64,000 nucleotides of DNA from DATKRB01 sp035532415 (GTDB lineage Bacteria; Actinomycetota; Acidimicrobiia; Acidimicrobiales; RAAP-2): the NCBI GenBank assembly GCA_035532415.1, contig DATKRB010000062.1, positions 10,374-74,373 of the forward strand. Direction: 5' to 3'. A program made the translations under genes and the position numbers. Below, piece by piece: positions 49,932-58,852 of the stretch (its first letter is position 1; the number at the start of each line of letters is the position of its first letter). The notes under the pieces were generated by a model that saw nothing but the letters and a program-made list of their open reading frames with translations, ran no database searches and was not told where the DNA came from.

Positions 49932-50540
49932 CTACTCGGCGAGCGACCGCAGCAGCTCCCACAAGTCGTCGACCTGTTCGGCCAGCTGGGCGGGGGTCCC
50001 GTCGTTGGCGATGACCACGTCGGCCAGGGCGCGGCGCTGCTCGTCCGTGGCCTGCTGCGCCATCCGCCGCCGCACGTCGTCGCGGTCCGAGCCCCGGGCC
50101 ACGGCGCGTTCCTCGCGCAGCTCCCTCGGGGCCTCCACGATGACGACGAAGGTGTAGCGGTACCGATCGTCGACGCGCCCGAGCTCGCTCTCGGCCAGCA
50201 CCGCCATGTCGAGGACGGCGATCGTGCGCGGGGGAAGGGTCCGAAGCCGGGCCACCAACTCCTCGTTGATGGCCGGATGGCTGATGGCCGTCAACCGGGC
50301 CAGGGCGGAGGCGTCCGCGAACACGACCTTCGCCAGGGCCGCCCGGTCGATGGAGCCGTCGCCGGCGAGCACGCCCGGACCGAACTCGGCGGCCACGCCC
50401 GCCTGTGCCCGGCCCCCGGGCTCGAGCACCTGGCGCCCGAGGGCGTCGACGTCAATGACCTCGGCGCCCCGCTCGGCCAGGAGCCCGGCGACCGTGCTCT
50501 TGCCGGCACCGATCCCACCCGTGAGCCCGACGATCAACAC
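49932..50540 (-). CDS. coaE: dephospho-CoA kinase
   Basis: The 202-residue protein has the P-loop IVGLTGGIGAGKSTVAGLLAE, the CoA-region motif EVIDVDALGRQVLEPGG, SHPAINEELV and IVEAPRELREERAVARG lid region. It phosphorylates the 3'-OH of the ribose of dephospho-CoA, the last step of CoA synthesis. Normal length and intact motifs. Confidence 0.95.
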   Translation of the reverse strand: MLIVGLTGGIGAGKSTVAGLLAERGAEVIDVDALGRQVLEPGGRAQAGVAAEFGPGVLAGDGSIDRAALAKVVFADASALARLTAISHPAINEELVARLRTLPPRTIAVLDMAVLAESELGRVDDRYRYTFVVIVEAPRELREERAVARGSDRDDVRRRMAQQATDEQRRALADVVIANDGTPAQLAEQVDDLWELLRSLAE

Positions 50541-50607
50541 GCCGACCGAACCGGGGGCCGAGGACAGACCGCCCGTCCTTTCCGCACGGCGGAGCGGCGA
50601 GCCACCG

Positions 50608-51528
50608 TCACGTCGTGGCGAGGAAGTCGCTGATCAGCTCGGCCAGCCGTGACGCCCGGTCGCTCTGCACCGAGTGCCCCGCCCCTTCGACCAGCTCCAC
50701 CCGGGCGTCGGGCCGGCGGCGCAGGAACTCCTGCTGGTCGTCGTCGTGGACATGCGAGGAGTTGCCGCCCCGCACCAGCATGATCGGGGCCTTCACGGCG
50801 GACAGGTCGTCCCACAGGTCGGCGAAGTCGACCGGGTCGGTCCCTTCCCGGGTCAGGCGGTCGTAGCGCCAGGCCCAGCGCCCGTCGTCCATCCGGCGGG
50901 AATTGTGCAGGACTCCGGGCCGCAGCGACTCGATCGGTCGCCCCGGGACGGCCCCCGCGGTGGCCTGCAGCATCTCGTCGAAGGAGTCGTACACGGGCGG
51001 CCCACCGATCAGCGCGGTGGCGCCGCGCTGCTCCTTGGTCATCGTCTTGCTCCTCGCCCCGACCCCCGGCGTGACGTCGACCACCACCGCGCGCGGGACC
51101 AGGTCCGGACGCACAGAGGCCAGCCGGATGTTCGTCAGCCCGCCGAGCGACATGCCGACGACCATCCTCGGGCTGGGCGCGAGCTGCAGCATCGCCTCGG
51201 CGATCGCCGCGGCATTGGATGCCGGCCAGTAGTCGCCGTCCTCACGCCAGTCCGAATGCCCGTGCCCGGGCAGGTCGAACGCGACCAGGGGCCGATCGAG
51301 CGCCATGGCGACGGAGTCCCAAGTGTGCGCGTTCTGACCGCCGCCGTGGAGCAACACCAGCTCGGGGTCGCCGTCGCCCCACACGAGGCCGCTGATCCCC
51401 TGCCCCGAACCGACCTGCACGGTGCGCCGCTCGACCTGGGGACGTCCACGCCAGGGGATGCCCTCGTGCTCGGCGTACTGCTCGAGCATGCCGAACTCGT
51501 CGTAGTTCGCCGCCTCGTCGTCGTTCAT
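50608..51528 (-). CDS. alpha/beta hydrolase
   Basis: The 306-residue protein shows LVLLHGGGQNAHTWDSVAMA (oxyanion region), AFDLPGHGHSD, nucleophile Ser in MVVGMSLGGLTNIRLA, acid in APIMLVRGGNSSHV and the catalytic His in VELVEGAGHSVQSD. Catalytic triad intact. Epoxide-, ester- or lactone-type substrates are possible; no specific one can be read. Confidence 0.88.
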   Translation of the reverse strand: MNDDEAANYDEFGMLEQYAEHEGIPWRGRPQVERRTVQVGSGQGISGLVWGDGDPELVLLHGGGQNAHTWDSVAMALDRPLVAFDLPGHGHSDWREDGDYWPASNAAAIAEAMLQLAPSPRMVVGMSLGGLTNIRLASVRPDLVPRAVVVDVTPGVGARSKTMTKEQRGATALIGGPPVYDSFDEMLQATAGAVPGRPIESLRPGVLHNSRRMDDGRWAWRYDRLTREGTDPVDFADLWDDLSAVKAPIMLVRGGNSSHVHDDDQQEFLRRRPDARVELVEGAGHSVQSDRASRLAELISDFLATT

Positions 51529-51743
51529 CGTGCGATTCCCCCTCGCTCAGAGGCCGCCCGGGCGGCTCGTGCCGAACCCGTGCGGCACCGGGCCCGGGTC
51601 GGCGCCAACCTACCGCCCGCGCCGCGGATCCCACCACCGGAGCAGATCCGAACGGGCACCCTCCGGGTCCCCATGTGCCGGGATGTGCCCGGTCCCCGTT
51701 ACCATGACCCCCTGATCGAGATCCTGGGAGAGAAGGGCAGGCC

Positions 51744-52151
51744 GTGAACGTCTTCTTCGACGTCGACTACACGATCCTCGGGTTTGACGGATCACTGCGG
51801 CCCAACACCCACGAGGTGTTCGGGCGGCTCATCTCCAACGGCCACACCGTCTACATCTGGTCGGGAGTGGGCGTCCGCTGGGGCGAGGTGCGGCGGGCGG
51901 GGCTCGAGTCCCTGGTGAACGGCGTCTACCAGAAGCCTCTCTCCGACTTCAACGCCGGGCTCGAGCGCTTCGGCGTCCCGGTCGTGCCCCACTTCGTGAT
52001 CGACGACTACCCGGGCATCGTGGAGCACTTCGGCGGGCTGTGCATCAAGCCGTACGTGAGCATGCGGTGGCCCGACGACGAGCTCCTCGCCATTCCCGAG
52101 CTGGTGGAGGGCTTCGCACTGCCCCCCGAGCTGACCGGCGACCTCGGCTGA
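51744..52151 (+). CDS. small HAD-like phosphatase-fold protein
   Basis: The 135-residue protein begins MNVFFDVDYTILGFDGSLRP, a HAD motif I (DVDYT) with both Asp-like positions, then VYIWSGVGVRWGEVRRAGLE (motif II Ser) and FVIDDYPGIVEHF (motif IV DD). It lacks a large cap. Likely a Cof/phosphoserine-type small HAD hydrolase; substrate unknown. GTG start preceded by AAGGGCAGG. Confidence 0.8.
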   Translation: MNVFFDVDYTILGFDGSLRPNTHEVFGRLISNGHTVYIWSGVGVRWGEVRRAGLESLVNGVYQKPLSDFNAGLERFGVPVVPHFVIDDYPGIVEHFGGLCIKPYVSMRWPDDELLAIPELVEGFALPPELTGDLG

Positions 52152-52192
52152 CCCCGAGCGGTCCCCCGCTCGGTGGTTCCCGAGCCGGCCGG

Positions 52193-53425
52193 TCAGTCGG
52201 CGCCGGGCGGCAACCAGGCGTCGGGGTCGCCGAGGACCGCCCGTTCGCTCTGGGCCTCGGGTGCCGGCTGCGACGGGTCGGTCCGGCCCACCTTCGCCAG
52301 GAAGACGACGAGCCCGATCAGCGCGAATCCTCCCGCCGCCCCAAAGCTCGCCCGGTAGCCGGCCGCAGCGGCCACCCCGCCCAGGATCACCCCGGCCGCC
52401 CCTTGCGACAGGTCGAACGCGGTGGTGAACGTCCCGACCGCGGCAGCGCGCTCGTGCGCCTCCACCCTGTTCACCACCATCGTCATCAGCGCCGGGTACT
52501 GCAGGGAGATCCCCAGGGCGAAGGGCACGCTCCCGACGTAAAGCCCCGTCGGCGTCGCCCACAGGGCCATGGTGCCGAGCCCCAACACGATGACGCCGGT
52601 CGCCAGGGTGGCGATGCGCTTCACCCCGACCCGATCGGCCAGCGGTGCACCGACGACCCGGGTGACGAGCACCACCACCGCGTAGAGCAGGAAGACGAAC
52701 TGCGGCCCGGCCATGTGCAGCTGCTCGGCGTACAGGGGGGTGTACGCCTGAAACGCCGTGACCCCCATGATGCCGAGGGTCAGCACGAGGCCCGGTCCGA
52801 TCGCCTTGCGGTTGAGGAGATGCGACGCCCGTTGGGTAGCGGGCTCGATCCCGGGGTTCGGGACCTGGGTGGCCACCAGCGAGCCGACCATTGCGAGGGC
52901 TCCCGCGACGACGAAGGCCGTTGCGGCCCCCGAGCTCGAGTAGACGGCCTGCCCGAGGAGGGGCCCGATGCCCAGCCCGGCGAACAGCGCGACGGAGAAG
53001 TAGCTGAGCACCTGGGCCCTGCGGTCCGGAGGGGCCATGTCGGCCACCAGGGTCGCGGAACCGGTGAAGTACACCCCTTCTCCCGCCCCGGTCACCAGGC
53101 GCAGCAGCACCAGGACGCCCAAGCCCCCGGCCACGCCGTACAGGGCGACGGAGACGGCCACCGTCGCCGCACCGGCCACCATCAGCATCCGGCGCCCCAG
53201 CCGGTTGCCCAGGCGGCCGGCGATCGGGCGGGCGAGCACCGCCGACGCGGCGAAGATCCCGACGACGATCCCGACCGTGAGGTTGTCCCCGCCCAGCTGG
53301 TGGGTGACGAAGATCGGGAGCACGGGCAGGACGACCCCGATCCCGCCGAAATAGCAGAGGCTCGAGACGAAGGCCAGGCAGAATCCCCGCGTGAGGATCC
53401 GATCGGAGGCCGCCGGGTCGCTCAC
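52193..53425 (-). CDS. MFS transporter (12 transmembrane segments)
   Basis: The 410-residue protein has about twelve membrane segments, the MFS loop 2-3 motif RPIAGRLGNRLGRRMLMVAG and the corresponding second-half loop GAPLADRVGVKRIATLATG. A proton-driven drug or metabolite exporter is the usual role of this type; the substrate is unknown. ATG start, convergent with the HAD gene. Confidence 0.88.
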   Translation of the reverse strand: MSDPAASDRILTRGFCLAFVSSLCYFGGIGVVLPVLPIFVTHQLGGDNLTVGIVVGIFAASAVLARPIAGRLGNRLGRRMLMVAGAATVAVSVALYGVAGGLGVLVLLRLVTGAGEGVYFTGSATLVADMAPPDRRAQVLSYFSVALFAGLGIGPLLGQAVYSSSGAATAFVVAGALAMVGSLVATQVPNPGIEPATQRASHLLNRKAIGPGLVLTLGIMGVTAFQAYTPLYAEQLHMAGPQFVFLLYAVVVLVTRVVGAPLADRVGVKRIATLATGVIVLGLGTMALWATPTGLYVGSVPFALGISLQYPALMTMVVNRVEAHERAAAVGTFTTAFDLSQGAAGVILGGVAAAAGYRASFGAAGGFALIGLVVFLAKVGRTDPSQPAPEAQSERAVLGDPDAWLPPGAD

Positions 53426-53496
53426 CGCACCACGATAGAGGTCGGCCGAGGGACTCCCGGCCGTTCGCGGGCCTTCATCGGGTAGGGTCCCGGCGC

Positions 53497-54486
53497 ATGG
53501 AGCTCAGAGCACTCGGCCGCACCGGCGTGAAGGTCTCGTCCCTGTGCCTCGGCACGATGACCTTCGGGAACGAAGCAGACGAGGCGGACAGCCGCCGGAT
53601 CCTCGACCACTATCTCGGCGCAGGTGGCAATTTCATCGACACCGCCGACGTCTACTCGCGTGGCGCGTCCGAAGAGATCGTCGGGCGGGCGCTGCAGGGG
53701 CGCCGCGAATCGGTGGTGCTGGCCACCAAGGGCCGGATGGCAATGGGGGACGGTCCGAACGACCAGGGGGCCTCGCGCCTCTACCTCACCCGGGCCGTCG
53801 AGGCGTCGCTCCGGCGCCTCGGCACGGACTGGATCGACCTCTACCAGATCCACTGGCCCGACGAGTCGGTTCCGGCAGAGGAGACGCTGGCGGCCCTCGA
53901 CTCCCTGGTCCGGGCCGGCAAGATCCGTTACGTCGGGGTGAGCAACTACCTCGGCTCACAGCTGCAGCGGGCCTTGGACGTGTGCGAGTTCCACGGGTTG
54001 GCTCCGGTCGTGTCCCACCAGCCCCAGTACTCGCTCCTCGTCCGCGAGATCGAGCTCGAGACGTTGCCGCTCTGCCAGGCCAACGGCGTCGCCGTGCTCC
54101 CGTGGAGCCCTCTCGGCGGGGGGGTGCTGACAGGCAAGTACAAGTCGGGCGAGGCGCCACCTGCCGGGTCCCGCCTCGCCGATCCCGGCCGACCGGGGCG
54201 GTCGCCCAGCGAGCAGGAGCTCGCGGTGGCGGCCGAGGTCGGCGCCATCGCCGAGGCCACGGGGCGGACCTCCGCCCAGGTGGCCCTCAACTGGGTCCTG
54301 CACTCCCCCGGGGTGACCGCCCCCATCCTCGGGGCCCGCACGCTCGAACAGCTCATCGACAACCTCGGGGCCGAGGGATGGCAGCTCTCCGAGGAGCACG
54401 TCCGGTCGCTCGACAAGTGCAGCAGACCGAAGCTCCCCTATCCCCACTCCATGTACCGGTGGGCCGGCATCCGCAGCTACCGCTGA
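53497..54486 (+). CDS. aldo/keto reductase
   Basis: The 329-residue TIM-barrel protein shows MELRALGRTGVKVSSLCLGT, the tetrad Asp and Tyr in FIDTADVYSRGASEE, Lys in VVLATKGRMAMG and His in DLYQIHWPDESV, the NADPH-binding PWSPLGGGVLTGKY and the C-terminal LGARTLEQLIDNL. All four catalytic residues are present. NADPH-dependent carbonyl reduction; substrate unknown. Confidence 0.93.
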   Translation: MELRALGRTGVKVSSLCLGTMTFGNEADEADSRRILDHYLGAGGNFIDTADVYSRGASEEIVGRALQGRRESVVLATKGRMAMGDGPNDQGASRLYLTRAVEASLRRLGTDWIDLYQIHWPDESVPAEETLAALDSLVRAGKIRYVGVSNYLGSQLQRALDVCEFHGLAPVVSHQPQYSLLVREIELETLPLCQANGVAVLPWSPLGGGVLTGKYKSGEAPPAGSRLADPGRPGRSPSEQELAVAAEVGAIAEATGRTSAQVALNWVLHSPGVTAPILGARTLEQLIDNLGAEGWQLSEEHVRSLDKCSRPKLPYPHSMYRWAGIRSYR

Positions 54487-54590
54487 CGCGGCGGCTCACC
54501 CTCGCCTGATCCGCCCGACCATGGCGCTGGCCTGCGCCGGTGCCCGATAGGGTCCGAAGGACAGGACGGTGTTCACGGAGGTTCCGGCGC

Positions 54591-56186
54591 GTGAGAACAG
54601 CAGGTCAGCCACATTCTGACCGCTTGACCCCCGTCGCTGTTGCCGGATTGCGAACGTCCACCAGCGGGCTGGCCCTGCCGGTGCTCTCGCTCGTCCTCGC
54701 GCTGACCTTCTTCGACAACACCATCGTGACGACCGTGTTGGCGCCGGTGCAGATGAGCCTGCACACCTCGGTGAGCCAGCTGCAATGGGTGGTGAACGGC
54801 TACGCGCTCACGTTCGCCAGCCTGATGCTCGTCTTCGGCGCGTTGGGCGATCAGTTCGGCCGGAAGCGGATCATGCTCGGCGGAGTGGCGACGTTCTGCA
54901 TCGGCTCGGTCGTGGCCGCCCTCGCCCCTTCGGCCAATGTGCTGATCACCGGGCGGGTGATCATGGGGGTGGGCGCGGCCGCCTCCGAGCCGGGAACCCT
55001 CTCGATGATCCGGCACGTCTACACCGACCAGCGACAGCGGGCCGAGGCCTTGGGGGTATGGACGGCGGTCTCGGGCCTCGGGCTTGCCCTCGGTCCGGTC
55101 ATCGGCGGCGTGTTGGTCGGTTTCTGGTCGTGGCGGGCGGTGTTCTGGTTCAACGTCGTCTTCGGCATCGTGGCCCTGGTCACCGGAGCCGCCGTCCTCC
55201 CCGAGAACTCCAACGCCGTGCGGGCGCGGATCGACATCCCCGGCTTCGCCCTGGGCGCGCTCACCGTCGCCTCGGCGGCGTTCGCCACCATCGTCGGGGA
55301 GTCGGCCGGCTACGCCACTTGGTGGATCGTCGCCATGTACTCGCTCGCCGTCGTCGCCGGGATCTGCTTCGTCCTGGTGGAGCGCCGGGCGGTCAATCCC
55401 ATGCTCGACGTCTCCTACTTCAAGCGAGCGCCGTTCGCCGGTTCGAACTTCGTGGCGTTCGCGACCTACTTCGCCACGTTCTCCATCTTCTTCTTCGTTG
55501 CTTTGTACCTACAGGTCGTGGGTGAGCGGTCCCCGTACGCCACTGCGCTCGACTTCGTCCCGATGGCGGCCGGCATGGTCCTGGCGTCGATCTTCACCGG
55601 GCACTGGGTCGCCACCACGGGCCCGCGCCTCCCGATGACCGTGGGCTGCGTCCTCACCGCGATCGGGATCCTGGCCACCAATGCCGTGATCAGCCCCACC
55701 TCGGGGTTCTGGCCGCTCTCCGGCACGCTGCTGGTGGCAGGGGCCGGGATCGGGATCGCGATGGTCCCCGTCACCTCTTCGACCCTCTCCATCGTCCCCG
55801 CCGACCATTCGGGCATGGCGGCATCGATGACCAACACGAGCCGCGAGCTCGGAGCGGTCGCAGGGGTGGCCATCCTCGGGTCGCTGGTGAACGGGCAGCT
55901 GACGACCAACCTCGTCCACCGGCTCACCGCGATCGGCATCCCCAAGTCCTTTCAGTCGGAGGTGATCACGGCGGTGACCACGGGCTCGTTCAGCGAGCAG
56001 GCGAAACAATTCGGCGGCAGCGCGGCCATTCAGGAGATCATAAAGAAGGTCGTCAACGCCGCTTACGGTGCGTTCGGGAACGGCCTCGACATCGCGCTGA
56101 CCGCTGCAGGCATCCTGATGGTGGTGGGCACGGTGGTGGCGTTGACGACCACCGGCTCACGAAGGAGCGAGCCCGCTCAACCCTGA
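54591..56186 (+). CDS. DHA2-family MFS drug exporter (14 transmembrane segments)
   Basis: The 531-residue protein has the DHA2 pattern: ALTFFDNTIVTTVLAPVQMS in segment 1, LQWVVNGYALTFASLMLVFG, GALGDQFGRKRIMLGG, and the antiporter motif C region AVSGLGLALGPVIGGVLVG. Fourteen segments end at about residue 525. Proton/drug antiport is usual. The GTG at 54591 is used because GGAGG precedes it; a GTG at 54540 extends the frame without a site. Confidence 0.9.
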   Translation: MRTAGQPHSDRLTPVAVAGLRTSTSGLALPVLSLVLALTFFDNTIVTTVLAPVQMSLHTSVSQLQWVVNGYALTFASLMLVFGALGDQFGRKRIMLGGVATFCIGSVVAALAPSANVLITGRVIMGVGAAASEPGTLSMIRHVYTDQRQRAEALGVWTAVSGLGLALGPVIGGVLVGFWSWRAVFWFNVVFGIVALVTGAAVLPENSNAVRARIDIPGFALGALTVASAAFATIVGESAGYATWWIVAMYSLAVVAGICFVLVERRAVNPMLDVSYFKRAPFAGSNFVAFATYFATFSIFFFVALYLQVVGERSPYATALDFVPMAAGMVLASIFTGHWVATTGPRLPMTVGCVLTAIGILATNAVISPTSGFWPLSGTLLVAGAGIGIAMVPVTSSTLSIVPADHSGMAASMTNTSRELGAVAGVAILGSLVNGQLTTNLVHRLTAIGIPKSFQSEVITAVTTGSFSEQAKQFGGSAAIQEIIKKVVNAAYGAFGNGLDIALTAAGILMVVGTVVALTTTGSRRSEPAQP

Positions 56187-56351
56187 CCGGTCGCCCGGGT
56201 CACCCCGGCGCGGTCCGCCGTCGGCCCTCGCCGGGGTGACCCGCCGGCACCGCCCGCACCAGGCCGCCGGTGCTTCGGCATCGGCCGGGTGCACGATGAT
56301 CCCGCAGTGCCCACATCGCCAGATCATCGGCCAGTCGTCATCGGTCGCCAC
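56157..56351 (-). CDS. small zinc-ribbon protein (about 64 aa)
   Basis: Reads MIWRCGHCGIIVHPADAEAP then AAWCGRCRRV: two CxxC knuckles 20 residues apart, a rubredoxin-like zinc ribbon. Start uncertain (GTG at 56351 or the internal ATG of MIWRC). Its 3' end overlaps the convergent DHA2 gene by 30 bases. Function unknown. Confidence 0.55.
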   Translation of the reverse strand: MATDDDWPMIWRCGHCGIIVHPADAEAPAAWCGRCRRVTPARADGGPRRGDPGDRSGLSGLAPS

Positions 56352-56455
56352 AGCAGCGACAGTCAACCAGCTACGGCACGGCCTCCTGCGCATCCCCCAC
56401 AACCTGCGGGTCCGCGATCACCCCGCGTCGGAACCGGCCGCCGACCCTGTTGTCC

Positions 56456-56620
56456 TCAGGGACTGCCGATCTGAAAGGCCAGCGCGCACACCATGGTTAT
56501 GGCCAGAGCGGCGGCCGCGAACATCACGATCCATTCGACGATGTCCGAAGGATCGTGAGGATGGTTGTGCCCGGGTGCCAAGGACCGCGTCGAGAATCCG
56601 ATCGCATGCCTACGTGCCAT
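56456..56620 (-). CDS. 54-residue single-pass membrane protein
   Basis: The ATG at 56620 follows AAGGGGGGG. The product is MARRHAIGFSTRSLAPGHNH then a short polar stretch and one membrane segment VEWIVMFAAAALAITMVCAL. His-rich loop between basic N-terminus and helix. Coding support is the ribosome site, clean stop and hydrophobic helix; no family known. Confidence 0.6.
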   Translation of the reverse strand: MARRHAIGFSTRSLAPGHNHPHDPSDIVEWIVMFAAAALAITMVCALAFQIGSP

Positions 56621-56722
56621 GGACCCCCCCTTCTATCGGGTCACCCTCGATTGTAGGGGACCGGGACGGTGACGCGCCGGGCGGGGCGAACCTGGCCCCG
56701 TCGCAGATGGAAGGATGGACGG

Positions 56723-57505
56723 GTGGACGAACTACTGGTCACCCATGCGAACGGCGTCTGCACCCTCACCCTCAACCGCCCTTCGGCCCGGAACGCCCTG
56801 ACAGGCGCCATGCGTCGGGGCATCGCCGAGGCGGCCGGCGCCGCCGACCTCGACGCCGATGTGTCCGTGCTGGTGATCACCGGAGTCGATCCGGCGTTCT
56901 GCGCCGGCGTCGACCTCAACGAGATCAACGCCGGCCAGGCCGAGGACGCCGTACCGCCGAGACGAGCCGCCGACGGATCGGTTCGGCGCACCGGCCCCAC
57001 CGTCGGATCGACGATCCGAGCGGTGCAGAAGCCCGTGATCGCAGCGGTCAACGGCGCCTGCTACACGGGCGGGCTCGAGCTGGCGCTGAACTGCGACCTC
57101 ATCATCGCATCGGACCGGGCGACGTTCGCCGACACCCACGCGCGGTTCGGCCTGGTCCCCTACTGGGGCATGAGCGCGCTCCTTCCCGTGCGGGTGGGCG
57201 TCGGCAGGGCGCGCTGGATGTCGCTGACGGGCCGGACCGTTGGAGCCGAGGTCGCCCTGCGCACGGGCCTGGCCGACGAGGTGGTCGCCCACGACGATCT
57301 GGGGTCCCATGTCGCTGCTGTTGCCGCCGACATCGTGGCTGCCGCTCCTGCGGCGGTCATGGCGGCACAGCGCCTGTACGACCTCGGGTCGCGATTCGAG
57401 CTCGACGCCCGGCTTGCGCTCGAGACCGAGATCGCCGAGGGGTTCGCCTTCGACAAGGCGGACTTCGACCGCCGCCTGGCGGCCCGCCGCCGCCCGTCCG
57501 CCTGA
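56723..57505 (+). CDS. enoyl-CoA hydratase/isomerase-family protein
   Basis: The 260-residue protein has the crotonase oxyanion loop ITGVDPAFCAGVDLNEINAG, VIAAVNGACYTGGLELALNC and ASDRATFADTHARFGLVPYW. The position of the first catalytic Glu of classical hydratases is not occupied by Glu in THARFGLVP, as in other EchA paralogues of this subgroup, so the reaction may differ. GTG start at 56723 after GGAAGGATGG. Confidence 0.85.
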   Translation: MDELLVTHANGVCTLTLNRPSARNALTGAMRRGIAEAAGAADLDADVSVLVITGVDPAFCAGVDLNEINAGQAEDAVPPRRAADGSVRRTGPTVGSTIRAVQKPVIAAVNGACYTGGLELALNCDLIIASDRATFADTHARFGLVPYWGMSALLPVRVGVGRARWMSLTGRTVGAEVALRTGLADEVVAHDDLGSHVAAVAADIVAAAPAAVMAAQRLYDLGSRFELDARLALETEIAEGFAFDKADFDRRLAARRRPSA

Positions 57506-57568
57506 GGATCCACCGGGCCGGGGCCGCGCCCGGCGCGATACCGTCCGGCCATCGGTAGATTGCACCCC

Positions 57569-58405
57569 ATGCGAGTAGGCGAGATCGACGTCATCCCGGT
57601 GATCGACGGAGTGGGGCACATGAACCCCACCGAGGCGTACGCCAACACGATGTCCCCTTCGGGTGATGCCACGCCCCCGACCGAGGGCCGGGGGACCTCG
57701 ACAGAGGACTGGGCACCGCATCGGAGCCTCCTCGACGAAGACGGCAGATTGACTCTGGCGCTCGGGGGCTTCCTCGTCCGCACGGCTGATCGACTCGCGC
57801 TGGTGGACGCCGGTATCGGCCCCATCGACATCGGGATGATGAGCGGCGGCGCGCTGCTCACGGAATTGGCGGCCCTCGGGGTCGCCCCCGGCGACATCAC
57901 CGACGTGGTGCTCACCCATCTCCACTTCGACCATGTCGGCTGGACCACCCGGAAGGGCGCCGTGGTGTTTGAGAACGCCACCTATCGATGCGATCGCCGC
58001 GACTGGGAGCACTTCGTCGGGCCCGATCCGGGCGCCACGAGGAAGCTCCTCCCGCTCGAGAGCCGGCTGGAGACCTGGGACGGCTCGGGAACCCTGCTAC
58101 CGGGTATGGACACGATGGCGGCGCCCGGACACACGCCCGGCAGCACGATCCTGGTCCTCTCGTCGGGAACCGACCGCGCGCTCCTCCTCGGCGACGTCGT
58201 GCACTGCCCGGTGGAATTGCTCGACGACGAATGGGCAGGCATGGCCGACGTCGATCCCGAGCTCGCCCTTCGGACCCGGGTGGCCTTGGCCCGGGAGCTC
58301 GAGGGCAGCGACGTCCCGGTCGCCGCCTCCCACTTCCCGGAGATGCAATTCGGACGCCTCCTCCCCGGGAGGGGCCGCCGCTCGTGGGTGTTCGATCGAG
58401 ACTGA
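57569..58405 (+). CDS. metallo-beta-lactamase-fold hydrolase
   Basis: The 278-residue protein carries VVLTHLHFDHVGWTTRKGAV (the HxHxDH zinc motif), APGHTPGSTILVLSSGTDRA with a metal His, and LLLGDVVHCPVELL with the bridging Asp. A di-zinc hydrolase of the type active on lactones or esters such as quorum-signal lactones; substrate unknown. ATG at 57569. Confidence 0.9.
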   Translation: MRVGEIDVIPVIDGVGHMNPTEAYANTMSPSGDATPPTEGRGTSTEDWAPHRSLLDEDGRLTLALGGFLVRTADRLALVDAGIGPIDIGMMSGGALLTELAALGVAPGDITDVVLTHLHFDHVGWTTRKGAVVFENATYRCDRRDWEHFVGPDPGATRKLLPLESRLETWDGSGTLLPGMDTMAAPGHTPGSTILVLSSGTDRALLLGDVVHCPVELLDDEWAGMADVDPELALRTRVALARELEGSDVPVAASHFPEMQFGRLLPGRGRRSWVFDRD

Positions 58406-58529
58406 GCGGCGCCGATACCGAGCACGGCACCGCCGACGCATGAACGGGCCCCAGCGAGGATCCACGCGGGGCAGTGGCGTTTCCGGTTACCGTGGGAAGC
58501 TGTCCGGCTAGTGATACGGGGGTGCACCG

Positions 58530-58715
58530 GTGATTCGTGCGATCTTGATCGGAGCCGTGGTCTTCTTGGTCTCGACGTTCCCAGCCACGTGGCTGCTGAT
58601 GCTGTTCTTCGGGAACCTCCACTTCCATCTCGGCTACTGGGCGATGCTGCCGTTGGGAGTGGTCGCTTCGATGCTGCTGAGCGGCTCGAGCGCCTCGCGG
58701 CTGGCCAGATCCTGA
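58530..58715 (+). CDS. 61-residue membrane protein with two helices
   Basis: GTG start at 58530 after ACGGGGG. Two membrane helices: AILIGAVVFLVSTFPATWLL and LGYWAMLPLGVVASMLLSG. Ends five bases before the tRNA gene. Function unknown. Confidence 0.55.
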   Translation: MIRAILIGAVVFLVSTFPATWLLMLFFGNLHFHLGYWAMLPLGVVASMLLSGSSASRLARS

Positions 58716-58719
58716 CGCG

Positions 58720-58792
58720 TGGGGCCGGCAGGGATCGAACCTGCGACCGAGGGATTATGAGTCCCCTGCTCTGACCACTGAGCTACGGCCCC
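58720..58792 (-). tRNA. tRNA with CAU anticodon (Met or Ile2)
   Basis: Read on the minus strand, a complete cloverleaf: acceptor GGGGCCG/CGGCCCC, D stem GCTC/GAGC, anticodon stem GGGGA/TCCCT with loop CTCATAA, T stem GCAGG/CCTGC with TTCGATC, discriminator A, no encoded CCA. CAU decodes Met, or Ile (AUA) after lysidine modification. The D-arm/anticodon region resembles bacterial tRNA-Ile2, so isotype is left open. Confidence 0.93.
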
Positions 58793-58824
58793 TGGCTGGT
58801 ACTTCGCATCGGTGGTTGCCCACC

Positions 58825-58844
58825 TGCCCTAGATTTGCCCTAGA
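58825..58844 (+). repeat. two TGCCCTAGA direct repeats before integrase start
   Basis: TGCCCTAGA at 58825-58833 and 58836-58844, 11 bp apart (one helical turn). The same core occurs inverted inside the integrase gene at 59273-59280 and 59284-59291, again 11 bp apart. They may be integrase arm-type or regulator sites. Confidence 0.6.
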
Positions 58845-58852
58845 ATGGATGC

